Positions 39,355 through 49,558 of a stretch of 56,308 nt of DNA are shown piece by piece. Source of the DNA: Prochloraceae cyanobacterium (GTDB lineage: Bacteria; Cyanobacteriota; Cyanobacteriia; Cyanobacteriales; JASJDA01); NCBI GenBank assembly GCA_030065755.1, contig JASJDA010000006.1:1-56308 (forward strand), given 5' to 3'. The position numbers and the translations under genes are program-made. The notes beneath the pieces are model-generated. The model did not search any database and was not told the origin of the DNA. It saw nothing but the letters and a program-made list of their open reading frames with translations. The stretch's first letter is position 1; each line of letters opens with the position of its first letter.

Positions 39355-40749
39355 TTATACATAGATAAAATCATTAGCTATACTGATATAATCTGGATCG
39401 GTTACAGGTAAATTTCGATTTACCCCTTCCACGAAACCGGCGAAATCTACAGATCCTGCGTAACGTATTTCAAGCCCATCTACTGCTTGTACAAAATTGT
39501 AATTCGATCGGTTGCCTTTTAGTTGAATTTTATCTCCATCCTCTCGGAAAAAGTCACTAATTGTGGCATAGCCTTCTCCTCGATAAAAGCCTCGATTAGC
39601 ATTACCAAGAACAAAAGTATCTGCGCCAAGACCGCCATTTAAGGTATCTAATTCAAAACTGTTGAAAACAAAACCGCCACCAATGAGGCGATCGTTCCCA
39701 TTGCCACCATAGAGGATATCGTCACCAGCGACACCATAGAGGATATCATTGCCGTTGACACCAAAAAGATCGTTATCAGCACTATTGCCAATCAAAACGT
39801 TGTTGCCACCGCTGCCAATTACATCTTCAATGGAAATTAAACGCTCGGTTAAATTTTTGTTGCCAGGAAAAGTAGCCACACCTGTGCGGAGATCCACGTT
39901 AACTCTTCCATTAAAAAAGTTGTAGGTAACGAGATCGAACCCAGCACCACCGTTTAAGGTATCAACACCAAAACCGCCGTTGAGAGTGTCATTTCCCTCT
40001 CCTCCATTGAGGCGATCGTCTCCATCGAGACCGATGAGGCGATCGTTGCCCTTGACACCAAAAAGATCGTTATCAAGATTATTGCCAATCAAACTATTGT
40101 TGCCACCGCTGCCAATTACATCTTCAATGGAAATTAAACGCTCGGTTAAAGTTGTGTTGCCAGGAAAAGTAGCCACACCTGTGCGCAAATCGACGTTAAC
40201 TTTTCCATTAAAAAAGTTGTAATTAACGAGATCGAACCCAGCACCACCGTTGAAGGTATCCACACCAAAACCGCCGTTGAGGGTATCATTTCCCTCTCCA
40301 CCAAAGAGGCGATCGTTTCCATTGCCACCAGAGAGGATATCCTCCCCACCGAAACCATTGAGAATATCGTTACCGTTGACACCAAAAAGATCGTTATCAG
40401 CATTATTGCCAATCAAACGATCGTTGCCACTGCTGCCAACTATATCTTCAATGGAAATCAACCGATCTCTTAAATTTATGTTGCCAGGAGAAGTCGTCAC
40501 ACCTGTGCGCAGATCGACGTTAACCCCTCCATTAAAAAAATTGTAGGTAACACGATCGAAACCAGCACCACCGTTGAGAGTATTAATACCAAAACCGCCG
40601 TTGAGGATATCATTTCCTCCTCCTCCATTGAGGCGATCGTTTCCATTTCTTCCTACCAGGAGGTCATTCCCTGCAAAACCATTGACAGTATCTGCCCCAG
40701 AGGTACCAAACAATCTGTCATCACGATTGGTCCCGTTAACGATCGCCAT
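39355..40749 (-). CDS. RTX-repeat calcium-binding protein, expanded paralogue
   Basis: A 464-residue paralogue of the previous gene. I start it at ATG 40749 with GGAG upstream. The unit marked by ISIED-(I/V)-(V/I)-G-S-x-G recurs with spacings of 108 and then 99 residues, a difference of exactly one RTX nonapeptide, and the module DNA is nearly identical between copies (for example around 39831 and 40128). It is probably secreted by a type I system encoded elsewhere. The C-terminal domain (after GGGFVFNSFE) is unique and shared with the shorter paralogue. Confidence 0.84.
   Translation of the reverse strand: MAIVNGTNRDDRLFGTSGADTVNGFAGNDLLVGRNGNDRLNGGGGNDILNGGFGINTLNGGAGFDRVTYNFFNGGVNVDLRTGVTTSPGNINLRDRLISIEDIVGSSGNDRLIGNNADNDLFGVNGNDILNGFGGEDILSGGNGNDRLFGGEGNDTLNGGFGVDTFNGGAGFDLVNYNFFNGKVNVDLRTGVATFPGNTTLTERLISIEDVIGSGGNNSLIGNNLDNDLFGVKGNDRLIGLDGDDRLNGGEGNDTLNGGFGVDTLNGGAGFDLVTYNFFNGRVNVDLRTGVATFPGNKNLTERLISIEDVIGSGGNNVLIGNSADNDLFGVNGNDILYGVAGDDILYGGNGNDRLIGGGFVFNSFELDTLNGGLGADTFVLGNANRGFYRGEGYATISDFFREDGDKIQLKGNRSNYNFVQAVDGLEIRYAGSVDFAGFVEGVNRNLPVTDPDYISIANDFIYV
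39800..40460. repeat. Large tandem modules inside RTX gene
   Basis: Three copies of a unit with 324-nt and 297-nt periods, anchored at TGGAAAT near 39831, 40128 and 40452. Long near-exact stretches favour unequal recombination. Confidence 0.75.
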
Positions 40750-41408
40750 TATTCTAAAGCTCCTTTTGCTCTTATCCAATTTGATGTTGTAGCTTATTTA
40801 ATTTCAGATTTATTGAAACCGCAAACCTCATAAAAGTTCCTGAGCTTTTGAAAATCTTTAGGCATCTATCTTGACTATTTAATGCCACACTGATACAAAA
40901 TAACAATTTTTCCAATTACTGGGAGGTAGGAAACAGGGAATAGGCAAAAGGGAACAACGGTGCAAAAAGTTAGATCGTAAAACTAAAAAACATGTCCCGT
41001 TTAGCGATCGAAAAGGTATTGGTCGGTTTTCTTGCTGCAGCGACGAGTGTCAGCTAGACTGAATATTGCTTCTTGCTCTAGTAATTGCTAATTTATCATC
41101 ATTAAGGAATTATTTCTGTTTTTGATGGATGCAAATGTCGATAGATTTGGTTACAATGATAAGAAGCTTAGAAAAATAAGGACAAAAAGCTCTGTTTACA
41201 GCAAGTATCATAAGGGAAAGCCGCGAGCCGATCGATTAAAAATTCCTGTCACTGGAACTGAAGCTAGATGCTCTAAGACTCGAATGCCAAAAATGCAACT
41301 TTACCAATATATAATTTGTTATCAGTAAAATTAGGTCTCACTGAGACAAAATAGGAAATAATATCCAATCTGACTACAGGATGCAAAAGGAAAAGCTAGC
41401 AGGACAAA
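40750..41408. other. Intergenic upstream of expanded RTX gene
   Basis: A 659-nt gap. It holds the duplicated RTX leader (40750-40905) and a 19-nt repeat shared with the region after rpiA (40932-40950). A 67-codon basic frame from ATG 41125 is unsupported by any homology I know. Confidence 0.55.
40932..40950. repeat. 19-nt dispersed repeat, copy 1
   Basis: The 19-nt sequence starting AACAGGGAATAGG is present here and, as an exact reverse complement, at 54635-54653. It is probably one member of a dispersed intergenic family. Confidence 0.8.
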
Positions 41409-42386
41409 ATGATAGATAATAAGATCCGTCTGCGTGCGGAATTTGTAAACACTGAGGTAATCACTGTTAATACAGGTAAAAAACTAGGAGTAGTAAAAGA
41501 CCTATTAGTAGATGTAGACCAAAGAGATGTAGTGGTGTTGGGTCTGCGAGATAATATACTCTCCTTGTCAGGAATGCCAAAATACATGTACCTCAACAGT
41601 ATCGAAAAAACAGGTGATGTAATTTTAGTTGAAGATGAAGATGTAATAGAAGATATCGATCCAGACATCTACAGTAAATTAGTTAATAGTGAAGTAATAA
41701 CGGATGCAGGGGAACCTCTAGGTAGAGTTCGAGATTTTCAGTTCGACCAGGAAAATGGCAAAATTTCTCACATAATTATCGCCTCTTTGGGTTTCCCCCA
41801 AATTCCAGAACAAGTACTTAGTACCTATGAACTGCCTATAGAGCAAGTTATGAGCAGTGGTCCCAATAGACTAATAGTATTTGAAGGAGCAAAAGACCAC
41901 CTGCGTCAACTTACAGTAGGGGTTCTAGAACGTTTGGGAATTGGCAGACCGCCTTGGGAGAGAGAAGAACTAGATCTAGGCATTCCTACTCAAGTTGACC
42001 CGACCAAGCAATTAGGAAAAGGAGAACCAGCGCGACCTCCAGTACCTGTTCCGATCGACAATAAAACTCCTGTAGTAGAAGAAAGTTGGGACAATGACGA
42101 TCGCGACGAACAGCCAATAGTAGCAACACCTCGACGACCAGAAAGGACATCTCGCTACTACGAAGCAGAAGAACACGAAGAGGACAATTGGAACGATATT
42201 AAAAGGGAAAGACCGGTAGCGGGATATGAAGTTAAACGACGCGAACCGGAATACAACCAATACGACGACGATGTCAATGGTGACGTATGGCACGACGACG
42301 ACAAACCCCAGCCTTTCAATCCTCCGGTAAATATTCCTCAAAAGAGAAGGGAAAAAGCTCCAGAGTACGAAGAGGAAGCGGGTTAA
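41409..42386 (+). CDS. Tandem PRC-barrel protein with acidic tail
   Basis: A 325-residue protein. Two PRC-barrel-like beta domains occupy residues about 5-80 and 85-165 (NTEVITVNTGKKLG, then NSEVITDAGEPLGRVRDF). From about 190 a low-complexity, highly charged Pro/Asp/Glu-rich tail follows and is likely disordered. PRC barrels occur in RNA maturation proteins and in photosynthetic reaction-centre H subunits. A specific role here is unknown. AGGA before the ATG supports the start. Confidence 0.82.
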   Translation: MIDNKIRLRAEFVNTEVITVNTGKKLGVVKDLLVDVDQRDVVVLGLRDNILSLSGMPKYMYLNSIEKTGDVILVEDEDVIEDIDPDIYSKLVNSEVITDAGEPLGRVRDFQFDQENGKISHIIIASLGFPQIPEQVLSTYELPIEQVMSSGPNRLIVFEGAKDHLRQLTVGVLERLGIGRPPWEREELDLGIPTQVDPTKQLGKGEPARPPVPVPIDNKTPVVEESWDNDDRDEQPIVATPRRPERTSRYYEAEEHEEDNWNDIKRERPVAGYEVKRREPEYNQYDDDVNGDVWHDDDKPQPFNPPVNIPQKRREKAPEYEEEAG

Positions 42387-42608
42387 AAACTCATCGGACA
42401 GCATAGGTACAAGGCGATCGAGATAATAATTTTTTCTACTGATACCGATCGCCAAACTCAATCTCCAAGTTCGATCGCAACTGAAAATAATTCCCATCAA
42501 TGCAACATAAGTCACTTATCAGTGAAAACACTGACTCGCGCGCACAAAAATATAAAGTATTTATAAAGAAAATACATATATGCACAGATTTATGCATAGA
42601 TGCACAAA

Positions 42609-43094
42609 CTAATAATCGGCTAATTGAGAAATAGCATTTCCACTAAGGCGACAAATGCGCCAGTCAGGTAAAATTGTTGCTCCTATGCGTTGGTAAAAAG
42701 CGATCGCCGGATCGTTCCAATCTAAGACACTCCACTCCAAACGCCCAGCATCTCGCTCTCGTGCCAAATTAGCTAAATAAGTTAACAACGCCTTGCCTAT
42801 TCCGCGACGGCGATATTCTGGAAGCACAAAAAGGTCTTCTAAATAGATTCCTGGTTTGGTCAAAAAAGTAGAATAATTACAGAAAAATAGGGCAAATCCT
42901 GCAGCTTTTTCTTGCCACTCTGCTAAAATTGCCTCAGCATAAGGACGTTTTCCAAATAAATGTTCTTGCAAATCTTTACAATTACCCGTAACAGTATGGG
43001 AAAGTTTTTCGTACTCTGCAAGTGCCTTAATTAATTCAAAAATTGTTGGTACGTCTTTAGGCTCTGCTAGGCGGATTTTTAATTGCGCAGTCAA
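42609..43094 (-). CDS. GNAT acetyltransferase, diamine/SSAT-like
   Basis: A 161-residue GCN5-related N-acetyltransferase. The acetyl-CoA motif is RRRGIGKALL (95-104), with YLEDLFVLPEYR just ahead. The EDLFV and Y-x-R-I-G-A features are those of the diamine (spermidine/spermine) acetyltransferase branch. Substrate assignment is uncertain. It lies downstream of the sigma-factor gene on the same strand, 79 nt away. Confidence 0.82.
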   Translation of the reverse strand: MTAQLKIRLAEPKDVPTIFELIKALAEYEKLSHTVTGNCKDLQEHLFGKRPYAEAILAEWQEKAAGFALFFCNYSTFLTKPGIYLEDLFVLPEYRRRGIGKALLTYLANLARERDAGRLEWSVLDWNDPAIAFYQRIGATILPDWRICRLSGNAISQLADY

Positions 43095-43173
43095 TTGTTT
43101 TTTATCCTTGTTTGTTGGTTATTTTTAGTAGAGACGCAATTTGGTACGTCTCCACCAATAATCGCCAATAATT

Positions 43174-44301
43174 TTAATTCAACCAACCTTTAAGGCGGCG
43201 CGCAACCTGTGGACGACGTAATTTACGCATAGCTTTACTTTGGATTTGGCGCACTCGTTCGCGGGAGAGATTAAACATTCCTCCTACTTCTTCAAGGGTA
43301 TATGGTTGACTGGTTGCTAGACCATAGCGTAAAGAGATCACGTCTTTTTCTCTTTCTGTGAGTACGTCACTTAAGACATCGGAGATTTCTTGACGCATCA
43401 TAGCTTCATTCATTTTCTCTTCTGGCAACTGCAACTCGTCATCTTCGAGTAAATCTAACAGTTCGGTGTCTTCCCCTTTACCAACACGATGATTGAGAGA
43501 TAGAGATTGTCGTCGCAACTGCAGTAACTGACGTAACTGATGAGTTGTCATATCTAACTGTTTTGCCAGCTCGTCTTCGTTAGGATTGCGTTGTAAGGTT
43601 TGTTTGAGTACTCGCTGTGCTTTTTTAAGTTTATTAAGTTTTTCTACAATATGAATCGGCAAGCGAATTGTGCGAGCATCATTCGCTATGGTTCTGGTAA
43701 TAGCCTGGCGAATCCACCAGTATGCATAGGTACTAAATTTATATCCTTTGTTGGGATCGAATTTTTCTGCTGCTCTGTTCAGACCGATCGCTCCTTCTTG
43801 AATTAAATCTAGAAAAGGAACTCCTCGATTTAAGTAACGTTTGGCTATGGATACTACTAATCTCAGATTAGAGCGAATCATTTTTCTTTTCGCTACGCGA
43901 CCCTTATACAAGCGATGGTCTAGCTGACGCTCGTTTTCTAAGCCTATTGCGATCGCTAACTCTTTTTTTGTGGGACGACGTTGTAACTTCTCTTGCAGTT
44001 CTCTTCTTTGTTCTTCTACTTCTACTAATAATTTAACGTTATGAGCTAGTTCTACCTCTTCTTCTGGTTTGAGCAGTGGATAGCGAGCCATTTCTTTGAA
44101 AAAAGCTCCTACAGTATCATCTGCGCTACTGCTTCTGGTGTATCCCGATGTTTCCCGAACCCTTGATTCTTCTAGATCTGAGAATTCTACTTCCACTAAA
44201 CTCAAGTCAGTCTCTATTTTTTCGAGTTCACGATCTTCTAATACTTCTGTATTATGTTGCTGGCTAAAATTATCGTTCTCTGTTAGGTTAGCTATCTTCA
44301 T
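43174..44301 (-). CDS. sigC: RNA polymerase sigma factor, SigC-like
   Basis: A 375-residue sigma-70. Region 1.2 is around DDTVGAFFKEMARYPLL (61-77), region 2 has the -10 recognition segment (GYKFSTYAYWWIRQAITR), region 3 follows, and region 4 holds the helix-turn-helix TLEEVGGMFNLSRERVRQI. The charged N-terminus of about 60 residues is short compared with a group 1 factor. The AFFKEMARYPLL and RRLKGWL ends resemble cyanobacterial SigC (group 2) rather than SigA. Group 1 cannot be fully excluded without alignment. Confidence 0.85.
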   Translation of the reverse strand: MKIANLTENDNFSQQHNTEVLEDRELEKIETDLSLVEVEFSDLEESRVRETSGYTRSSSADDTVGAFFKEMARYPLLKPEEEVELAHNVKLLVEVEEQRRELQEKLQRRPTKKELAIAIGLENERQLDHRLYKGRVAKRKMIRSNLRLVVSIAKRYLNRGVPFLDLIQEGAIGLNRAAEKFDPNKGYKFSTYAYWWIRQAITRTIANDARTIRLPIHIVEKLNKLKKAQRVLKQTLQRNPNEDELAKQLDMTTHQLRQLLQLRRQSLSLNHRVGKGEDTELLDLLEDDELQLPEEKMNEAMMRQEISDVLSDVLTEREKDVISLRYGLATSQPYTLEEVGGMFNLSRERVRQIQSKAMRKLRRPQVARRLKGWLN

Positions 44302-45240
44302 TTTTTTTGAGTTTTAAGTAATTAAATGTGTTTTTTTGGGAAAAAATCGGTTCTAAAGGTTAGATTATTACCTGCTTTTGTAGATACCTTTACTTATCTT
44401 CAATTTTTTTTTCTAAATGTGACTTTTAGAAATATACTAAGTGATACTTTTCCTCTACCTCTATTGTCAATTGGTAAAAAAGATATGGATCTTGCTTTAA
44501 CGTCATCTATGTTTTTAATAAAATTTTTTTTGACTCGCTATTGGCTAAGTTTTGCTCCACTTTATACCAAAGGTCATAGAATATTGGTCGTCATTCTAAG
44601 TTTGGGTGAGGTTAATTCTTTGTTTTGACTTAACTTTCCTCAGCAGCCTAGATAATATCTCCTTGTCGATCGCCTCAGCATAGAAAGCTATCCATTAGTA
44701 TTCGATCGTGTAACTTGCTGCTGTTAATGAAAATTTCCTAGGGTTTTTAAGTAAATTTATCTAGTTGTTATTACCAGATTAACACTTCTCAACTACGATT
44801 CCAAACCCCGATCTCAGTATTTTTACGGACTTGTTTTGTTAAATTTTGATAAAGTATTGCCGTTTCGCTCGCTTTCTATTATTTTTATCTGGTTAAATCG
44901 CTGAAATACTAACGAATACTTATGTTGGAAAATTTAGTACCAATTCTACTTATGTTTTTTTTCTTAGCAGTTTTTCTTGCTCTTGTCAACCTCAAAATAA
45001 TGGAATATTTGGTTAGATAGTTTATCACACTTTTCAGGATTGGGAGTTATTTTGGAGAAAAAATTGTGTCAGAAGAGCGGATATCTTTTAACTTAACTAT
45101 GATGGTTCTAAGGTTATTGGCAATTGTTGCATTCTAAGACAATTTACATATTAAATCTTTGTTAAAGACAACTAATCGTCACTAGATAGGAAAGGTCAAA
45201 TTGACTTTGACATCAAAAAAGTAGATTTCTAATAACTAGT
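44302..45240. other. 939-nt gap between sigC and priA
   Basis: The longest gap in the window, AT-rich. It should contain the promoter of the sigma gene (minus) and of priA (plus). Apart from a 32-codon membrane-like frame (44922-45020) I see no gene, tRNA or known RNA. A 100-codon frame at 44326-44628 looks like translation of AT-rich DNA. Confidence 0.5.
44922..45020 (+). CDS. Possible single-helix small membrane protein
   Basis: A 32-residue frame beginning MLENLVPILL with one hydrophobic helix (about 5-24) and a charged end (LKIMEYLVR). The size and layout recall photosystem or NDH small subunits, but it does not match any I know. No ribosome binding site is evident. It may be chance. Confidence 0.25.
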   Translation: MLENLVPILLMFFFLAVFLALVNLKIMEYLVR

Positions 45241-47778
45241 ATGTCCGATCGCAATTTTGGTTTAGTGTTAGCTGAGCCTGAAGCTTCATATAAATTAACC
45301 TCGCCTCAAAAACAGTGGGTAGAAGTGTTGGTAGATTGTCCTGGAGTACAAGGACTGTACACTTATAGCCTGTCAAAAGATTTATCAGTGGAGCCAGGAG
45401 ATATTCTGAGCATACCTTTTGGGGCGCAACAAACAGGAGGAATTGCTATTCGACTATTAGAATCGCCTCCTGCGGATTTAGATCCCAACCGTATTCGAGA
45501 GGTTGAAGAGAAAATAGCCTCGAAATTATTTAGTAATTCTTATTGGCTTTTGTTGCAGCGAGTAGCCGACTATTATCTTACCGATTTAATAGAAGCAATC
45601 CGAGTTGCCTTACCTCCAGGCTTGCTGGGAAGATCGACCCGTCGAATTAGACTCAAACCAGAAGCGATCCCCCAAGGAGCAGAAAGCTTCTGTAGCTTAA
45701 ATGCCAGACAAATTTTGCAATTGCTTAAATCCCAAAAAGACGGAGATTACAGCGATCGCTACATACATCGTAAAGTTAAAGGTGCAAAACGAGGAATTAG
45801 GGAATTACTCAAACGAGGTTGGATAGAAACTTATCTAGAACCCCCTAAAACTACTCGTCCTAAGCGTCAAAAAGCCGTTACCCAAGTAGTTGAGACCCCC
45901 CCACCAGATTTAACTCAACGACAGCGAGAAATACTAGAAGTACTCAGACAACGAGGAGGCGAATTACTGCTAAATCAATTGCTACAAATATGTAGCGCCA
46001 GTAGTTCGACAGTAGAAGCCTTACAAAGAAAAGGATGCGTTGTCATTCAAGAAAAAGAAATATTGCGACTGTCCGAAGAACTGCCTTTAAATCGAGATCG
46101 GCCAAAACAACTAAACCAATTTCAAGCTCGAGCCCTAGAGGTAATTACAAATATACAGGGATTTGGTCAAGTATTATTACACGGGGTGACAGGTTCGGGA
46201 AAAACAGAAGTTTACTTGCAAGCGATCGCGCCCGTATTAGAAAGAGGGCGATCGGCCCTAATTCTAGTCCCCGAAATTGGTTTGACACCTCAACTAACAG
46301 ACCGTTTTCGGGCCCGTTTTGGCAGCAAAGTTTGCGTATATCACAGCGCCCTTTCTGACGGAGAACGTTACGATACTTGGCGCAATACGATTCAAAATCG
46401 ATCGCAAATAATTATCGGGACTCGATCGGCAATTTTTGCGCCTCTACCTAACCTGGGCTTAATCGTGTTAGACGAAGAACACGACTCCAGCTATAAGCAA
46501 AATCAGCCCATTCCAACATATCATGCTCGTACTGTTGCCAAATGGCGCGCCGAATTAGAAAATTGCCCTTTAATTTTAGGTTCGGCAACTCCTTCAACTG
46601 AAAGTTGGGTAGAGTGTAATGGGGGTCAGAGGTCAGAGGTCAGAGGTCAGGGGTCAGAGGTAACAACTAACAGTCAACAACTAACAGCTAATTATTTATC
46701 TTTACCAGAAAGAGTAGAATCTCGTCCTTTACCGCCAGTAGAAATAGTAGATATGCGGCGAGAATTACAGAGGGGAAATCGCTCTATTTTTAGCCAAAAC
46801 CTACAAGACGCTTTGCAGGAAATGCATCAAAGCGATCGTCAGGGGATTTTATTTATCTCTCGACGGGGACACAGTACTTTTGTTTCTTGTCGCAGCTGCG
46901 GTTATGTTATTGAATGCCCTCACTGCGATGTTTCCCTTTCTTATCACTATACCCACGAGGGCGCCAGCGAACTATTGCGCTGTCATTACTGTAACTATAG
47001 CAGCCTGCAGCCTCGTAATTGTCCTGAATGCAGTTCTCCTTACTTAAAATTTTTTGGTAGCGGCACCCAAAAGGTAATTCAAGAATTAAATCAGCAATTT
47101 CCCCAATTGCGCTGTATTCGCTACGATAGCGATACTACTCGCACCAAGGGGGCGCACCGCGCTTTGTTAAGCCGATTTGCTCGAGGAGAAGCTGACATAT
47201 TAGTCGGTACTCAAATGTTAACTAAAGGGTTGGATCTCGCTCAAATAACCTTAGTAGGAGTAGTAGCAGCTGACGGACTGCTACATCAATCTGACTATCG
47301 CGCTACTGAAAGAGCTTTTCAGACCTTGACACAAGTGGCAGGTCGTGCAGGTAGAGGAGAAGATCCAGGCAGAGTAATTATTCAAACTTATTCCCCAGAG
47401 CATCCAGTAATTGAAGCGGTGCAACGCCACGACTATTGTAGTTTTGTGCAGACCGAATTACAGCAGCGGGAAACTTTGAACTATCCGCCTTACGGTAGTT
47501 TAATTACGATCAAGCTTAGCGGTTTAGACCGAGACGAGGTACAAAATACAGCAGAGATATTAGCAGATGCTTGTGCTGCTGTTGTAGACACAGATTGTGA
47601 AATTTTGGGGCCAGCACCCGCTAATATTATGCGAGTAGCTCGTCGCTATCGCTGGCAAATTTTGCTTAAATTTCCATCTCAAACGCGGCAAAAATTACCC
47701 GCTCTTCAAGAACTACGGGACCTCTGTCCTCAGTCTATTAGCATGACCGTGGATGTAGATCCGCTTAATATAGAATAG
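45241..47778 (+). CDS. priA: Primosomal helicase PriA
   Basis: An 845-residue DNA replication-restart helicase. Walker A GVTGSGKT is at about 316-323, with DEEH in VLDEEHDSSYK. A zinc-binding domain with paired CxxC motifs (CRSCG, CPHC, CHYC, CPEC) spans about 550-600, and the C-terminal helicase motifs follow (TQMLTKGLD, QVAGRAGRG). Between SATPSTESWV and YLSLPERV is an insert of about 25 residues encoded by a heptamer tandem repeat (46624-46658). Without it the length is normal for cyanobacteria. Confidence 0.95.
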   Translation: MSDRNFGLVLAEPEASYKLTSPQKQWVEVLVDCPGVQGLYTYSLSKDLSVEPGDILSIPFGAQQTGGIAIRLLESPPADLDPNRIREVEEKIASKLFSNSYWLLLQRVADYYLTDLIEAIRVALPPGLLGRSTRRIRLKPEAIPQGAESFCSLNARQILQLLKSQKDGDYSDRYIHRKVKGAKRGIRELLKRGWIETYLEPPKTTRPKRQKAVTQVVETPPPDLTQRQREILEVLRQRGGELLLNQLLQICSASSSTVEALQRKGCVVIQEKEILRLSEELPLNRDRPKQLNQFQARALEVITNIQGFGQVLLHGVTGSGKTEVYLQAIAPVLERGRSALILVPEIGLTPQLTDRFRARFGSKVCVYHSALSDGERYDTWRNTIQNRSQIIIGTRSAIFAPLPNLGLIVLDEEHDSSYKQNQPIPTYHARTVAKWRAELENCPLILGSATPSTESWVECNGGQRSEVRGQGSEVTTNSQQLTANYLSLPERVESRPLPPVEIVDMRRELQRGNRSIFSQNLQDALQEMHQSDRQGILFISRRGHSTFVSCRSCGYVIECPHCDVSLSYHYTHEGASELLRCHYCNYSSLQPRNCPECSSPYLKFFGSGTQKVIQELNQQFPQLRCIRYDSDTTRTKGAHRALLSRFARGEADILVGTQMLTKGLDLAQITLVGVVAADGLLHQSDYRATERAFQTLTQVAGRAGRGEDPGRVIIQTYSPEHPVIEAVQRHDYCSFVQTELQQRETLNYPPYGSLITIKLSGLDRDEVQNTAEILADACAAVVDTDCEILGPAPANIMRVARRYRWQILLKFPSQTRQKLPALQELRDLCPQSISMTVDVDPLNIE
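46624..46658 (+). repeat. Heptamer repeat inside priA
   Basis: Five units of GGTCAGA (the fourth is GGTCAGG) followed by an AACTAACAG-type repeat. The array is read in frame as Gln/Arg/Ser/Glu/Val/Gly residues. The heptamer differs by one base from the CTTCTGA (TCAGAAG) array at 241-282. Confidence 0.9.
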
Positions 47779-47805
47779 CGAAACCTCATCGATGCTAAGA
47801 GGAAA

Positions 47806-48240
47806 ATGAATAATTTTTGGGATCGTTTTAAATCTCAGCCTTGGCTACCTCTAATACAAGTAGCTTTAGTGGCAAATTTGATGGTGGCAATTATAGAGTA
47901 TATGTTGGTTTGGGCAGTCTCCAACTCGCAAACCTTCAACCGATCGTTTTCCCTCTTATTTTCTCCCTCTGTAAGTATGCTCTGGTCTGTGGGTGCTGCT
48001 GTAGGTTTTGGAGCCTTGGGAGTGTATATAGGGGAGCGCTGGCGATCGCCTATTACACTCAATATTGCTAGTTTGTGGGCTTTAGTCTTATGTCTATTGC
48101 TTGGTTTATATATAAAATTCTGGTTGATTAGATTTGGTCTATCTATTCCCACTTTATGGCTAGATCTCAATCGAGTTTCTCTGGTTGGGATAATAATTGG
48201 AGTTTTTTGGAAAGGTACTCCTTACTGGCGCTATAGATAA
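47806..48240 (+). CDS. Four-helix membrane protein upstream of anmK
   Basis: A 144-residue protein with about four transmembrane segments (15-37, 55-75, 82-103, 122-135). It resembles unnamed proteins I recall from other cyanobacteria and has no catalytic motif. It lies 27 nt after priA and 8 nt before anmK, so the three are likely one transcript. Confidence 0.65.
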   Translation: MNNFWDRFKSQPWLPLIQVALVANLMVAIIEYMLVWAVSNSQTFNRSFSLLFSPSVSMLWSVGAAVGFGALGVYIGERWRSPITLNIASLWALVLCLLLGLYIKFWLIRFGLSIPTLWLDLNRVSLVGIIIGVFWKGTPYWRYR

Positions 48241-48248
48241 AAGAACAA

Positions 48249-49418
48249 ATGTACGTAATTGGTTTAATGAGCGGCACTTCCGTTGACGGTATCGATGCCG
48301 CTTTAGTAGAAATTTCAGGGCGCGATCTAGATTTAAAGGTAGAGTTAGTAGCAGCTCAAATTTATCCCTATCCAGAATTATTAAGAGAGCAAATTCTAGC
48401 TATTTGTGAGGGGGATACCTGTTCGATCGCCCAACTGGCTCAATTAGATGACGAGATTGCAAATCATTTTGCTCTAGCAGCTAAAGAAATTCAAACAAAA
48501 AATATATCCGCCAACTTAATTGGTTCCCACGGTCAAACAGTTTTTCATCGTCCACCCCGCCAGAAGCAACAGAAACGCTCTAGTCATTTCCAATCCCCGA
48601 TTGGGTACAGTTTACAATTAGGAAGAGGAGAATTAATAGCCCATCTCACGGGAATCGCCACAGTAAGTAACTTTCGAGCTGCAGATCTGGCGGCTGGAGG
48701 ACATGGCGCCCCTTTAGTTTCTAAAGTGGATGCTTGTTTGCTATCCCATCCCAGTCGCGATCGCTGCGTTCAAAATCTCGGGGGTATTGGTAATGTAACT
48801 TATCTTCCCGCCAGAAATCGGGTAAATTGGCAAGAAAAGATTATTGGTTGGGATACTGGTCCAGCAAACACACTTTTAGATTTAGCAGTATCTCAGCTCA
48901 GTGAAGGTCGCCAGAGTTACGATAAAAATGGCAGTTGGGCAGCAAAAGGAACTCCCTGTATGCAGTTAGTTAAACAATGGCTTCAAGAAGATTTTTTTCA
49001 ACAACCGCCCCCCAAGTCTACAGGAAGGGAATTGTTTGGAGAAACTTACTTGAGCAAGTGTTGGCAAGAGGCAACAGCTAAGCAACTGAATGCAGCAGAC
49101 TGGTTGGCGACTTTAACAGAATTAACCGCAGCTTCAATTGTTAGCAGTTACCAAGATTTTTTACCTCACATGCCCGATGAAGTCTTACTCTGTGGGGGTG
49201 GAAGTCGCAATTTGTATCTCAAACAGCGCCTGCAAGAAAAATTAGCCCCAACTTCCCTATTAACTACCGACGAAGCAGGTATAAATGGAGATTTTAAAGA
49301 AGCGATCGCCTTTGCCGTTTTAGCATACTGGCGGTTCAACTGCTCTTTTGCTGGTAATTTAACTCAAGTGACAGGGGCAGGAAAGTCGGCTTTACTCGGT
49401 GACATACATCTGACATAA
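48249..49418 (+). CDS. anmK: Anhydro-N-acetylmuramic acid kinase
   Basis: A 389-residue sugar kinase that cleaves and phosphorylates 1,6-anhydroMurNAc in peptidoglycan recycling. It has an N-terminal [12 protein letters not shown] (5-16), GGIGNVT in the middle, GWDTGPAN, and a C-terminal LLCGGGSRN. The length is as in the family. It works in the cytoplasm on muropeptide breakdown products. Confidence 0.94.
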   Translation: MYVIGLMSGTSVDGIDAALVEISGRDLDLKVELVAAQIYPYPELLREQILAICEGDTCSIAQLAQLDDEIANHFALAAKEIQTKNISANLIGSHGQTVFHRPPRQKQQKRSSHFQSPIGYSLQLGRGELIAHLTGIATVSNFRAADLAAGGHGAPLVSKVDACLLSHPSRDRCVQNLGGIGNVTYLPARNRVNWQEKIIGWDTGPANTLLDLAVSQLSEGRQSYDKNGSWAAKGTPCMQLVKQWLQEDFFQQPPPKSTGRELFGETYLSKCWQEATAKQLNAADWLATLTELTAASIVSSYQDFLPHMPDEVLLCGGGSRNLYLKQRLQEKLAPTSLLTTDEAGINGDFKEAIAFAVLAYWRFNCSFAGNLTQVTGAGKSALLGDIHLT

Positions 49419-49558
49419 GTTCAGTATTTCTGTCCATAGCGGTTGGAATAAAGATAGTGTCAGAATATATGTATACTAAATATTTTTTTAGTTAAAACTA
49501 GTGATTTAAAAAGAATAATTCACAGTTGTGGTAACTAAAATAACTAAAGGATAGCAAA

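Noticed and set aside
39980-40792. Several long frames opposite the RTX genes
   Set aside because: Pro/Ser/Leu-rich shadows produced by the Gly-Asn-Asp repeats read on the other strand.
41125-41328. 67-codon basic frame upstream of the PRC-barrel gene
   Set aside because: No homology I can recall and no good ribosome binding site; ends in an AT-rich gap.
43131-43152. GAGACG/CGTCTC inverted repeat after the sigma-factor gene
   Set aside because: Six-bp stem with a 10-nt loop and no U-run on the relevant strand; too weak to call.
44326-44628. 100-codon plus-strand frame after the sigma-factor start
   Set aside because: Phe/Leu-rich translation of AT-rich DNA without any motif; it lies in the probable promoter region of the sigma gene.
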